From: Pterois miles
Lineage: Eukaryota > Chordata > Actinopteri > Perciformes > Scorpaenidae
Length of the DNA: 64,000 nucleotides
Assembly: GCA_947000775.1 (NCBI GenBank)
Contig: CAMQGK010000516.1
Span: 1 to 64,000 of the forward strand
Reading direction: 5' to 3'
Below are positions 50,065-62,701 of this stretch, piece by piece. The position numbers were made by a program, and so were the translations under genes. Every line of letters starts with the position of its first letter. The first letter of the stretch is position 1. The notes beneath the pieces were generated by a model. The model worked only from the letters and a program-made list of their open reading frames with translations. It was not told the DNA's origin and ran no database searches.

Positions 50065-50630
50065 ATGTCCATCTCATGATGAGTCGGACACCAGCAACAA
50101 CAACAACATTTATGATGACTCACACTCACATGACTACAGGGAGTCTGACCTGCCAAATGTCCATCTCATGATGACTCGGACATCAGCAAGACAATGTCCA
50201 TCTCATGATGAGTCGGACACCAGCAACAACAAGAACATTTATGATGACTCACACTCACATGACTACAGGGAGTCTGACCTGCCAAATGTTCAGCGGGAGA
50301 CGATGACTCGCGCAAAGAAAATGTCCATCTCATGATGAGTCGGACACCAGCAACAACAACAACATTTATGATGACTCACACTCACATGACTACAGGGAGT
50401 CTGACCTGCCAAATGTTCAGCGGGAGACGATGACTAGCGCAAAGAAAATGTCCATCTCATGATGACTCGGACACCAGCAACAACAAGAACATTTATGATG
50501 ACTCACACTCACATGACTACAGGGAGTCTGACCTGCCAAATGTCCATCTCATGATGAGTCGGACACCAGCAACAACAAGAACATTTATGATGACTCACAC
50601 TCACATGACTACAGGGAGTCTGACCTGCCG
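50065..50630. repeat. 127-bp minisatellite with AP-1-like sites
   Basis: Units begin ATGTCCATCTCATGATGA at 50,065, 50,157, 50,194, 50,321, 50,448 and 50,540. The full unit is 127 bp and some copies are shortened. Each holds GATGACTCACACTCACATGA, which includes TGACTCA, the AP-1 consensus. One frame reads as an Asp/Ser-rich peptide, but 127 is not a multiple of three and stops break it. Preceding sequence (49,986-50,064) contains one partial unit. Confidence 0.85.
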
Positions 50631-50708
50631 TTGGTGGTGGTGGTGTGTCATCATCTGCATGCTCTGCCTTAGCCTCCTCTGCAGTGACTCAGGGAAAGAA
50701 CCTTCCAG

Positions 50709-51017
50709 ATGGAGCAGACAAAAGAAGCAGAAATAGAAGAAATACAAGAAAAAGAAAAAGAAGAAGAACAGGAAAAGAACTGCGAACGTGAAGGCCACGG
50801 GGACAGAGTCCTGCCTCATCCACAGCTGAGGCCCTCCGATTTTCTCAGTGGTGGCGGTGGCCGCGGCGGTGATGATGGCGATGGTGGAGGCCTGATCCAC
50901 TGTACGGAATGGTTATCCGACGATGACTTTTCCAACTACGCTCAGACGTTCGGGGTCTGCTCTCACGTGTGCGGCACGTGCGATGCCATACAGCAATGGA
51001 TGGAACAACAGAAGTGA
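50709..51017 (+). CDS. Conserved element protein of 102 aa, acidic with Cys motif
   Basis: Unrecognised. ATG 50,709 opens 102 codons. There is an in-frame TGA at 50,685, so the ATG is the likely start unless an intron ending in CTCTGCAG (50,684) precedes it. The N-terminal 30 residues are Glu/Lys-rich and probably helical. The middle has a Gly/Asp run (SGGGGRGGDDGDGGG), and the end has WLSDDDFSNYAQ followed by a CxxxCxxC cluster (CSHVCGTC). Element 2 carries the same ORF (61,886-61,578, minus), differing in the visible translation only at the penultimate residue. Keeping an ORF while neighbouring minisatellites change copy number suggests it matters. It lies about 340 bp from the right end and reads towards it. 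Confidence 0.6.
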   Translation: MEQTKEAEIEEIQEKEKEEEQEKNCEREGHGDRVLPHPQLRPSDFLSGGGGRGGDDGDGGGLIHCTEWLSDDDFSNYAQTFGVCSHVCGTCDAIQQWMEQQK

Positions 51018-51023
51018 CTGAAG

Positions 51024-51025
<2 letters not shown>

Positions 51026-51067
<42 letters not shown>
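51026..51067. repeat. (GT)n microsatellite
   Basis: About 21 GT dinucleotides immediately after the stop codon of the 102-aa ORF. The matching (CA)n in element 2 is at 61,513-61,570 and is longer. Confidence 0.95.
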
Positions 51068-51068
<1 letters not shown>

Positions 51069-51126
51069 GTGACCTTTTGTGACAACAAAGAAAAGGATGA
51101 CCAAAAGAAAGCAGTGGCTCTGTGAT

Positions 51127-51359
51127 ATAAAACCATTTGTGTCATCTTTGTCTTTATTATTTTCTTACTTTATTCTTATTATACCAAAATAAAAATAAAT
51201 AAATACATAAATAAATAAATATACATAAACACAAAATGTAACCCATTCAAGAATCAACAAATGTCATGCACAACATCAAAATCCTACTGTACACACATCA
51301 AGGGCTTTCTCTTTTTGGCCACCGGGTCACATTGACCCAGAGGACAACGTAAGGGTTAA
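51127..51359. repeat. Right terminal region of element 1 with TIR
   Basis: Subterminal A/T-rich sequence with TAAATAAA runs, then GGGTCACATTGACCC (51,324-51,338) and the inverted terminal sequence ending GTAAGGGTTAA. Near copies occur at 38,461-38,676 (direct) and 61,224-61,460 (inverted). Confidence 0.9.
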
Positions 51360-54300
51360 ACAGTGCTCTAGTGTTGAAAACTACATTCTATGCTTACTTT
51401 GATGTAAAAGCTACGTTTACACCACCAAACAGGCCTCCCGTGATGAAAACCACATTCTGTTGTCACTTTCATGTAAAAACCAGGTTTTGGTCTGTAAACT
51501 GGCCTCCTGTGATGAAATCCACATTATATGCTAACTTTCATGTAAAAGCTACCTTTACACCATCAAACAGGCCTCTAGTATTGAAAACTACATTATGTGC
51601 TTACTTCCATGTAAAAGCTACGTTTACAGCATTAAACAGGACTCCCGTGATGAAAACTACATTCTGTGCTCACTTTAATGTAAAACCTTTTGTTCCAGCA
51701 TTAAACAGTGCTATTGTGTTGAAAACTACATACTGTGCTTACTTTCATGTAAAAGCTACGTTTACACCATCAAACAGGCCTCCCGTGATGAAAACTACAT
51801 TCTGTGCTTACTTTCATGTAAAAGCTACGTTTACATCAAACAGGCCTCCCGTGATGAAAACTACATTTTGTGCTTACTTTGATTTAAAAGCTACATTTAT
51901 ACCATCAAACAGGCCTCCCGTTATGAAAACTACATTCTGTTGTCACTTTCATGTAAAAGCCAGGTTTTGGTCTGTAAATTGGCCTCCTGTGATGAAATCC
52001 ACATTATATGCTTACTTTTATGTAAAAGCTACGTTTACAGCATTAAACAGGACTCCCGTGATGAAAACTACATTCTGTGCTCACTTTAATGTAAAAGCTA
52101 TTTTTCCAGCATTAATCAGTGGTATTGTGTTGAAAACTACATTCTTTTGTAACTTTCATGTAAAAGACAGGTTTTGGTCTGTAAACTGGCCTCCTGTGAT
52201 GAAATCCACATTATCTGCTTAGTTTCATGTAAAAGCTATGTTTCCAGCATTAAACAGTGCTCTGGTGTGGAAAACTACATTCTGTGCTTACTTTCATGTA
52301 AAAGCTACGTTTACACCATCAAACAGGCCTCCCGTGATGAAATCCACATTAATATGCTTACTTTCATGTAAAAGCTACCTTTACACCATCAAACAGGCCT
52401 CTAGTGTTGAAAACTACATTCTGTGCTTACTTCCATGTAAAAGCTACGTTTACAGCATTAAACAGGACTCCAGTGATGAAAACTACATTCTGTGCTCACT
52501 TTAATGTAAAAGCTACATTTACACCACCAAACAGGCCTCCCGTGATGAAAACCACATTCTGTTGTCACTTTCATGTAAAAACCAGGTTTTGGTCCGTAAA
52601 CTGGCCTCCTGTGATGAAATCCACATTATATGCTAACTTTCATGTAAAAGCTACCTTTACACCATCAAACAGGCCTTTTGTGTTGAAAACTACATTATGT
52701 GCTTACTTCCATGTAAAAGCTACGTTTACAGCATTAAACAGGACTCCCGTGATGAAAAAAACTACATTCTGTGCTCACTTTAATGTAAAAGCTTTTTTTC
52801 CAGCATTAAACAGTGCTATTGTGTTGAAAACTACATTCTTTTGTAACTTTCATGTAAAAGACAGGTTTTGGTCTGTAAACTGACCTCCCGTGATGAAATC
52901 CACATTATCTGCTTAGTTTCATGTAAAAGCTATGTTTCCAGCATTAAACAGTGCTCTGGTGTGGAAAACTACATTCTGTGCTTACTTTCATGTAAAAGCT
53001 ACGTTTACACCATCAAACAGGCCTCTAGTGTTGAAAACTACATTCTGTGCCCACTTTCATGTGAAAGCAACGTTTCCAGCATTAAACAGGCCTCTAGTGT
53101 TGAAAACTACATTCTGTGCTCACTTTAATGTAAAAGCAAGGTTTCCAGCATTAAACAGTGCTATGGTGTGGAAAACTACATTATATGCTTACTTTTATGT
53201 AAAAGCTCCGTTTACACCATCATATAGGCCTCTAGTGTTGTAAACTACATTCTGTGCTTACTTTCATGTAAAAGCTACGTTGACACCATCAAACTGGCCT
53301 CCTGTGATGAAATCCACATTATACACTTACTTTCATGTAAAAGCTACGTTTACACCATCAAACAGGCCTCCCGTGATGAAAACTACAGTCTGTTGTCACT
53401 TTCATGTAAAAGCCAGGTTTAGGTCTGCAAACTGGCCTCCTGTGATGAAATCCACATTATATGCTTACTTTCATGTAAAAGCTACCTTTACACCATCAAA
53501 CAGGCCTCTAGTTTTGAAAACTACATTCTGTGCTTACTTCCATGTAATAGCTACGTTTACAGCATTAAACAGGACTCCCGTGATGAAAACTACATTCTGT
53601 GCTCACTTTAATGTAAAAGCTATTTTTCCAGCATTAAACAGTGCTATTGTGTTGAAAACTACATTCTTTTGTAACTTTCATGTAAAAGACAGGTTTTGGT
53701 CTGTAAACTGACCTCCCGTGATGAAATCCACATTATCTGCTTAGTTTCATGTAAAAGTTATGTTTCCAGCATTAAACAGGCCTCCCGTGATGAAAACTAC
53801 ATTCTGTGCTTACTTTCATGTAAAAGCTACGTTTAAACCATCAAACAGGCCTCTAGTGTTGAAAACTACATTCTCTGCCCACTTTCATGTGAAAGCAACG
53901 TTTCCAGCATTAAACAGGCCTCTAGTGTTGAAAACTACATTCTGTGCTCACTTTAATGTAAAAGCAAGGTTTCCAGCATTAAACAGTGCTATGGTGTGGA
54001 AAACTACATTATATGCTTACTTTTATGTAAAAGCTCCGTTTACACCATCATATAGGCCTCTAGTGTTGTAAACTACATTCTGTGCTTACTTTCATGTAAA
54101 AGCTACGTTGACACCATCAAACTGGCCTCCTGTGATGAAATCCACATTATGTGCTTAGTTTCATGTAAAAGCTATATTTCCAGCATTAAACAGTGCTCTA
54201 GTGTTGAAAACTACATTCTGTGCTTACTTTCATGTAAAAGCTACGTTTACAGCATCAAACTGGCCTCCCGTGATGAAAACTACATTCTGTGCTTACTTTC

Positions 54301-57300
54301 ATGTAAAAGCTACGTTTACAGCATTAAACAGGCCTGTAGTGTTGGAAACTACATTCTGTGCTCACTTTAATGTAAAATCCAGGTTTTGGTCTGTAAACTG
54401 GCCTCCTGTGATGAAATCCACATTATATGCTTACTTTCATGTAAAAGCTATGTTTCCAGCATGAAACCGGGCTCTAGTGTTTAAAACTATATTTCTGTGC
54501 TTACTTTCATGTAAAAGCTAAGTTTACAGCATTAAACAGGCCTCCGGTGATGAAAATTACATTCTGTGCTTACTTTCATGTAAAAGCTACGTTTCCAGCA
54601 TTAAACAGGGCTTTTGTGTTGAAAACTACATTCTGTGCTTACTTTCATGTAAAAGCTACGTTTACAGCATTAAACAGGCCTCCCGTGATGAAAACTACAT
54701 TCTGTGCTTACTTTCATGTAAAAGCTACGTTTACACCATCAAACAGGCCTCCCGTGATGAAAAAAATATTCTGTTGTCACGTTCATGTAAAAACCAGGTT
54801 TTGGTTTGTAAACTGGCCTCCTGTGATGAAATCCACATTATCTGCTTAGTTTCATGTAAAAGCTACGTTTACACCATCAAACAGGCCTCCCGTGATGAAA
54901 ACTACATTCTGTGCTTACTTTCATGTAAAAGCTACGTTTACACCATCAAACAGGCCTCTAGTGTTGAAAACTGCATTCTGTGCTTACTTTCATGTAAAAG
55001 CTACATTTACAGCATTAAACACGCCTCCCGTGATGAAAACTACATTCTGTACTCACTTTCATGTAAAAGCTACGTTTACACCATCAAACAGGCCTCTAGT
55101 GTTGAAAACTGCATTCTGTGCTTACTTTCATGTAAAAGCTACGTTTACAGCATTAAACAGGCCTCCTGTGATGAAATCCACACTATATGCTTACTTTCAT
55201 GTAAAAGCTACGTTTACAGCATCAAACAGACCTCCCGTGATGAAAACTACATTATCTGCTTAGTTTCATGTAAAAGCTATGTTTCTAGCATTAAACAGTG
55301 CTCTGGTGTGGAAAACTACATTCTGTGCTTACTTTCATGTAAAAGCTACGTTGACACCATCAAACTGGCCTCCTGAGATGAAATCCACATTATGTGCTTA
55401 GTTTCATGTAAAAGCTATATTTCCAGCATTAAACAGTGCTCTACTGTTGAAAACTACATTCTGTGCTTACTTTCATGTAAAAGCTATGTTTACACCATCA
55501 AACAGGCCTCCCGTGATGAAAACTACATTCTGTTGTCACTTTTATGTAAAAGCCAGGTTTTGGTCTGTAAACTGGCCTCCTGTGATGAAATCCACATTAT
55601 ATGCTTACTTTCATGTAAGAGCTACGTTTACACCATCAAACAGGCCTCCCGTGATGAAAACTACATTCTGTTGTCACTTTCATGTAAAAGCCAGGTTTTG
55701 GTCTGTAAACTGGCCTCCTGTGATGAAATCCACATTATGTGCTTACTTTCATGTAAAAGCAACGTTTACAGCATTAAACAGTGCTCTGGTGTGGAAAACT
55801 ACATTCTGTGCCCACTTTCATGTGAAAGCAACGTTTCCAGCATTAAACAGGCCTCTAGTGTTGAAAACTACATTCTGTCCCCACTTTCATGTAACAGCAA
55901 CGTTTCCAGCATTAAACAGTGCTCTAGTGTTGAAAATTACATTCTGTGCTTACTTTCATGTAAAAGCAAGGTTTTGGGAAGTAAATTGGCCTCCCGTGAT
56001 GAAATCCACATTATCTGCTTACTTTCATGTAAAAGCTACGTTTACAGCATTAAACAGTGCTCTAGTATTGAAAAATACATTCTGTGTTTACTTTCATGTA
56101 AAAGCTATTTTTCCAGCATTAAACAGGCCTCTAGTGTTGAAAACTGCATTCTGTGCTTACTTTCATGTAAAAGCTACATTTACACCATCAAACAGGCCTC
56201 TAGCGTTGAAAACTACATTCTGTGCTCACTTTAATGTAAAAGCTATGTTTACAGCATTAAACAGGCCTCCTGTGATGAAATCCACATTCTATGGTTACTT
56301 TCATGTAAAAGCTACGTTTACACCATCAAACAAGCCTCCCGTGATGAAAAAAACATTCTGTTGTCACTTTCATGTAAAAACCAGGTTTTGGTCTGTAAAC
56401 TGACCTCCCGTGATGAAATCCACATTATCTACTTAGTTTCATGTAAAAGCTATGTTTCCAGCATTAAACAATGCTCTAGTGTTGAAAACTACATTCTGTG
56501 CTTACTTTCAAGTAAAAGCTACGTTCACACCATCAAACAGGCCTCTAGTGTTGAAAACTACATTCTGTGCTTACTTTCATGTAAAAGCCACATTACCAGC
56601 ATTAAACAGGCCTCCTGTGATGAAATCCACACTATATGCTTACTTTCATGTAAAAGCTACGTTTACACCATCAAACAAGCCTCCCGTGATGAAAAAAACA
56701 TTCTGTTGTCACTTTCATGTAAAAACCAGGTTTTGGTCTGTAAACTGGCCTCCCGTGATGAAATCCACATTATCTGCTTAGTTTCATGTAAAAGCTATGT
56801 TTCCAGCATTAAACAATGCTCTGGTGTTGAAAACTACATTCTGTGCTTACTTTCATGTAAAAGCTACGTTTACAGCATCAAACAGGCCCCGATTGTTGAA
56901 AACTATACTCTGTGCCCACTTTTCATGTGAAAGCAACGTTTCCAGCATTAAACAGGCCTCTAATGTTGAAAACTACATTCTGTACCCACTTTCATGTAAC
57001 AGCAACGTTTCCAGCATTAAACAGGCCTCTAGTGTTGAAAACTACATTCTGTGCTTACTTTCATGTAAAAGCTACGTTTACAGCATCAAACAGGCCTCCC
57101 GTGATGAAAACTACATTCTGTGCTTACTTTGATGTAAAAGCTACGTTTACACCATCAAACAGGCCTCCCGTGATGAAAACTACATTCTGTGCTTTCTTTC
57201 ATGTAAAAGCTACGTTTACAGCATTAAACAGGCCTCCTGTGATGAAATCCACATTATATGCTTACTTTCATGTAAAAGCTACGTTTACACCATCAAACAG

Positions 57301-60300
57301 GCCTCCCGTGATGAAAAAAACATTCTGTTGTCACTTTCATTTAAAAACCAGGTTTTGGTCTGTAAACTGGCCTCCCGTGATGAAATCCACATTATCTGCT
57401 TAGTTTCATGTAAAAGCTATGTTTCCAGCATTAAACAATGCTCTAGTGTTGAAAACTGCTTTCTGTTCTTACTTTCATGTAAAAGCTACGTTTACACCAT
57501 CAAAGAGGTCTCTAGTGTAGAAAACTACATTCTCTGCTTACTTTCATGTTAAAGCTACGTTTACACCATCAAACAGGCCTCGAGTGTTGAAAACTACATT
57601 CTGTGCCCACTTTCATGTGAAAGCAACGTTTCCAGCATTAAACAGGCCTCTAGTGTTGAAAACTACATTCTGTGCCCACTTTCATGTAACAGCAACGTTT
57701 CCAGCATAAAACAGTGCTCTAGTGTTGAAAACTACATTCTGTGCTTACTTTCATGTAAAAGCGACGTTTACACCATCAAACAGGCCTCCCGTGATGAAAA
57801 CTACGTTCTGTGCTCACTTTCATGTAAAAGCTACGTTTACACCATCAAACAGGCCTCTAGTGTTGAAAACTACATTCTGTGCTTACTTTCATGTAAAAGC
57901 TACGTTTACAGCATTAAAGAGGCCTCCTGTGATGAAAACTACATTCTGTGCTCACTTTGATGTAAAAGCTATGTTTCCAGCATAAACAGTGCTCTTGTGT
58001 TGAAAACTACGTTCGGTACTTACTTTCATGTAAAAGCTACGTTTAAACAATCAAACAGGCCTCCCGTGAAGAAAACTACATTCTGTGTTTACTTTCATGT
58101 AAAAGCTACGTTTACACCATCAAACAGGCCTCTAGTGTTGAAAACTACATTCTGTGCCCACTTTCATGTAACAGCAACGTTTCCAGCATTAAACAGTGCT
58201 CTAGTGTTGAAAACTACATTCTGTGCTTACTTTCATGTAAAAGCACGGTTTTGGGAAGTAAACTGACCTCCCGTGATGAAATCCACATTATCTGCTTACT
58301 TTAATGTAAAAGCTACGTTTACAGCATCAAACAGTGCTCTAGTGTTGAAAACTACATTCTGTGCCCACTTTCATGTGAAAGCAACGTTTCCAGCATTAAA
58401 CAGGCCTCTAGTGTTGAAAACTACATTCTGTGCCCACTTTCATGTAACAGCAACGTTTCCAGCATAAAACAGTGCTCTAGTGTTGAAAACTACATTCTGT
58501 GCTTACTTTCATGTAAAAGCGACGTTTACACCATCAAACAGGCCTCCCGTGATGAAAACTACGTTCTGTGCTCACTTTCATGTAAAAGCTACGTTTACAC
58601 CATCAAACAGGCCTCTAGTGTTGAAAACTGCATTCTGTGCTTACTTTCATGTAAAAGCTACGTTTACAGCATTAAAGAGGCCTCCTGTGATGAAAACTAC
58701 ATTCTGTGCTCACTTTGATGTAAAAGCTATGTTTCCAGCATAAACAGTGCTCTTGTGTTGAAAACTACGTTCGGTACTTACTTTCATGTAAAAGCTACGT
58801 TTAAACAATCAAACAGGCCTCCCGTGAAGAAAACTACATTCTGTGTTTACTTTCATGTAAAAGCTAAGTTTACACCATCAAACAGGCCTCTAGTGTTGAA
58901 AACTACATTCTGTGCCCACTTTCATGTAACAGCAACGTTTCCAGCATTAAACAGTGCTCTAGTGTTGAAAACTACATTCTGTGCTTACTTTCATGTAAAA
59001 GCACGGTTTTGGGAAGTAAACTGACCTCCCGTGATGAAATCCACATTATCTGCTTACTTTAATGTAAAAGCTACGTTTACAGCATCAAACAGTGCTCTAG
59101 TGTTGAAAACTACATTCTGTGCTTACTTTCATGTAAAAGCTACGTTTTCACCATCAAACAGACCTCCCGTGATGAAAACTACATTCTGTGCTTACTTTCA
59201 TGTAAAAGCTACGTTCACACCATCAAACAGGCCTATAGTGTTGAAAACTACATTCTGTGCTTACTTTCATGTAAAAGCTACGTTTCCAGCATTAAACAGG
59301 CCTCCTGTGATGAAATCTACATTATATGCTTACTTTCATGTAAAAGCTACGTTTACACCATCAAACAGGCCTCCCGTGATGAAAAAAACATTCTGTTGTC
59401 ACTTTCATGTAAAAGCCAGGTTTTGGTATGTAAACTGGCCTCCTGTGATGAAATCCACATTATATGCTTACTTTCATGTAAAAGCTACGTTTACACCATC
59501 GAACAGGCCTCTAGTGTTGAAAACTACATTCAGTGCCCACTTTCATGTAAAAGCTATGTTTCCAGCATTAAACAGTGCTCTAGTGTTGAAAACTACATTC
59601 TGTGCTTACTTTCATGTAAAAGCTACGTTTACAGCATTAAACAGGCCCCGAGTGTTGAAAACTACATTCTGTGCCCACTTTCATGTGAAAGCAACGTTTC
59701 CAGCATTAAACAGGCCTCTAATGTTGAAAACTACATTCTGTACCCACTTTCATGTAACAGCAACGTTTCCAGCATTAAACAGGCCTCTAATGTTGAAAAC
59801 TACATTCTGTACCCACTTTCATGTAACAGCAACATTTCCAGCATTAAACAGGCCTCTAGTGTTGAAAACTACATTCTGTTCTTACTTACATGTAAAAGCA
59901 ACGTTTCCAGCATTAAACAGGCCTCTAGTGTTGAAAACTACATTCTGTGCCCACTTTCATGTAACAGCAACGTTTCCAGCATAAAACAGTGCTCTAGTGT
60001 TGAAAACTACATTCTGTGCTTACTTTCTTGTAAAAGCTACGTTTACACCATCAAACAGGCCTCTAGTGTTGAAAACTGCATTCTGTGCCCACTTTCATGT
60101 AAAAGCTACGTTTACACCATCAAACATGCCTCTAGCGTTGAAAACTACATTCTGTGCTCACTTTGATGTAAAAGCTATGTTTCCAGCATTAAACAGTGCT
60201 CTTGTGTTGAAAACTACATTCGGTGCTAACTTTCATGTAAAAGCTACGTTTTCACCATCAAACAGACCTCCCGTGATGAAAACTACATTCTGTGCTTACT

Positions 60301-61223
60301 TTCATGTAAAAGCTACGTTTATACCATCAAACAGGCCTCCCGTGATGAAAAAAACATTCTTTTGTCACTTTCATGTAAAAGCCAGGTTTTGGTCTGTAAA
60401 CTGACCTCCCGTGATGAAATCCACATTATCTGCTTAGTTTCATGTAAAAGCTATGTTTCCAACATTAAACAGTGCTCTGGTGTGGAAGACTACATTCTGT
60501 GCTTACTTTCATGTAAAAGCTACGTTTACACCATCAAACAGGCCTCCCGTGATGAAAACTACATTCTGTGCTCACTTTCATGTAAAAGCTACGTTTACAC
60601 CATCAAACATGCCTCTAGTGTTGAAAACTGCATTCTGTGCTTACTTTCATGTAAAAGCTACGTTAACGGCATTAAACAGGCCTGTAGTGTTGTAAACTAC
60701 ATTCTTTGCTCACTTTAATGTAAAAGCCAGGTTTTGGTCTGTAAACTGACCTCCCGTGATGAAATCCACATTATCTGCTTAGTTTCATGTAAAAGCTATG
60801 TTTCCAACATTAAACAGTGCTCTGGTGTGGAACACTACATTCTGTGCCTACTTTCATGTAAAAGCTACGTTCACACCATCAAACAGGCCTATAGTGTTGA
60901 AAACTACATTCTGTGCTTACTTTCATGTAACAGCAACTTTTCCAGCATTAAACAGTGCTCTTGTGATGAAAACTACATTCTATGCTTACTTTCATGTAAA
61001 AGCTATGTTTACAGCATTAAACAGGCCTCCTGTGATGAAATCCACATTATATGCTTACTTTCATGTAAAAGCTACGTTTACACCATCAAACAAGCCTCCC
61101 GTGATGAAAAAAACATTTTGTTGTCACTTTCATGTAAAAACCAGGTTTTGGTCTGTAAACTGACCTCCCGTGATGAAATTCACATTATCTGCTTAGTTTC
61201 ATGTAAAAGCTATGTTTCCAGCA
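51360..61223 (+). repeat. 69-bp satellite array, right block
   Basis: Continuation of the left array in the same strand and phase as the flank at 38,199. The first units (CTATGCTTACTTTGATG, TTTACACCACCAAACAGG) resemble those at about 36.12-36.24 kb. The same unit classes occur. A GGACTCCCGTGATG variant and a CTATTTTTCCAGC variant are more common here than further left. The block ends at the TTAA of element 2. Confidence 0.96.
57590..59105 (+). repeat. 758-bp tandem duplication in the satellite
   Basis: Landmarks at 57,722 and 57,997 recur at 58,480 and 58,755, an offset of 758 bp (11 units minus 1 bp). Rare features are shared: AAAGCACGGTTTTGGGAAGT, CGTTCGGTACTTACTTTC and the one-base-short CCAGCATAAACAG. 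The identity of rare variants implies a recent duplication. Confidence 0.85.
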
Positions 61224-61513
61224 TTAACCCTTACGTTGTCCTCTGGGTCAATGTGACCCGGTGGCCAAAAAGAGAAAGCCCTTGATGTGTGTACAGTAGG
61301 ATTTTGTTGTTTTGCATGACATTTGTTGATTCTTGAATGGGTTACATTTTGTGTTTATGTATATTTATTTATTTATGTATTTATTTATTTTTGTTTTGGA
61401 AAATAAGAATAAAGTAAGAAAATAATAAAGACAAAGATGACACAAATGGTTTTATATCACAGAGCCACTGCTTTCTTTTGGTCATCCTTTTCTTTGTTGT
61501 CACAAAAGGTCAC

Positions 61514-61570
<57 letters not shown>

Positions 61571-61577
61571 TCTTCAG

Positions 61578-61886
61578 TCACTTCTTTTGTTCCATCCATT
61601 GCTGTATGGCATCGCACGTGCCGCACACGTGAGAGCAGACCCCGAACGTCTGAGCGTAGTTGGAAAAGTCATCGTCGGATAACCATTCCGTACAGTGGAT
61701 CAGGCCTCCACCATCGCCATCATCACCGCCGCGGCCACCGCCACCACTGAGAAAATCGGAGGGCCTCAGCTGTGGATGAGGCAGGACTCTGTCCCCGTGG
61801 CCTTCACGTTCGCAGTTCTTTTCCTGTTCTTCTTCTTTTTCTTTTTCTTGTATTTCTTCTATTTCTGCTTCTTTTGTCTGCTCCAT
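61578..61886 (-). CDS. Conserved element protein of 102 aa, copy in element 2
   Basis: The same 102-codon ORF as 50,709-51,017, with an identical acidic N-terminus, Gly/Asp run and CxxxCxxC end. Only the last-but-one residue differs (Lys for Gln). It starts at ATG 61,886 and reads toward the element end at 61,224. Function unknown. Confidence 0.6.
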   Translation of the reverse strand: MEQTKEAEIEEIQEKEKEEEQEKNCEREGHGDRVLPHPQLRPSDFLSGGGGRGGDDGDGGGLIHCTEWLSDDDFSNYAQTFGVCSHVCGTCDAIQQWMEQKK

Positions 61887-61964
61887 CTGGAAGGTTCTTT
61901 CCCTGAGTCACTGCAGAGGAGGCTAAGGCAGAGCATGCAGATGATGACACACCACCACCACCAA

Positions 61965-62215
61965 CGGCAGGTCAGACTCCCTGTAGTCATGTGAGTGTGA
62001 GTCATCATAAATGTTCTTGTTGTTGCTGATGTCCGAGTCATCATGAGATGGACATTTTCTTTGCGCTAGTCATCGTCTCCCGCTGAACATTTGGCAGGTC
62101 AGACTCCCTGTAGTCATGTGAGTGTGAGTCATCATAAATGTTCTTGTTGTTGCTGGTGTCCGACTCATCATGAGATGGACATTGTCTTTGCGCGAGTCAT
62201 CTGTCTCCCGCTGAA
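61965..62215. repeat. 127-bp minisatellite, about two copies in element 2
   Basis: Reverse complement of the array at 50,065-50,630, reduced to about two units. It keeps the TGAGTCATCATAAATGTTCT motif with its AP-1-like core. The difference in copy number from element 1 shows the array is unstable. Confidence 0.8.
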
Positions 62216-62339
62216 CATTTCCCTAGCTCTGCGAAGACATCAAGTTCCGTCGCGTAAGACAAAACCTCTTATTCTTATTCTTGTCCTCCTCGTCCTCTCG
62301 GTCTCTGTTATTACATACTCACAACCCCCCTTTCTCCCT

Positions 62340-62667
62340 GTCAGCAGCATCGGGTCTCTTTGACCCGAAGCAAAGCCCCAGCCTCTTCCTTTTTGTGTCC
62401 CCTATGCATCACGCACCTCAGCATCGGGTCTGTTTGACCCGACGCGAGGCCGCAGCCCGTTCCTCTGTGTGTCCTCTACCTCACGCTCCTTCCCGCACGT
62501 CAGCAGCATCGGGTCTGTTTGACCCGACGCGAGGCCGCAGCCCGTTCCTCTGTGTGTCCTCTACCTCACGCTCCTTCCCGCACGTCAGCAGCATCGGGTC
62601 TGTTTGACCCGACGCGAAGCCACAGCTTCTTCACATCCGTGGTCAACCTGGCCACTTCCAGCTCTGC

Positions 62668-62701
<34 letters not shown>

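Larger units (their letters stand above)
38200..51359 (-). mobile_element. piggyBac-type element 1 (13.15 kb), cargo-bearing
   Basis: The satellite is cut at GCATTAA (TTAA 38,200-38,203) and resumes at TTAAACAGTGCTCTAGTG (TTAA 51,356-51,359). Joining the flanks gives a normal unit, so this is one insertion with a TTAA target-site duplication, the piggyBac signature. The left end begins TTAACCCTCCTGTCGCCCTT. The right end, read inward, begins TTAACCCTTACGTTGTCCTC. The first 19 bases agree at 14 positions. The element contains a transposase gene (minus strand), large minisatellites, a cargo segment of small genes, and internal copies of both end types. Strand is given by the transposase. Ordinary piggyBac elements are about 2.5-5 kb, so this one is unusually large. 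Confidence 0.9.

Noticed and set aside
50551..50736. ORF across the 127-bp minisatellite (Thr/Met-rich)
   Set aside because: It is a repeat by-product: the unit length is not a multiple of three, and the frame ends in a different frame from the conserved 102-aa ORF.
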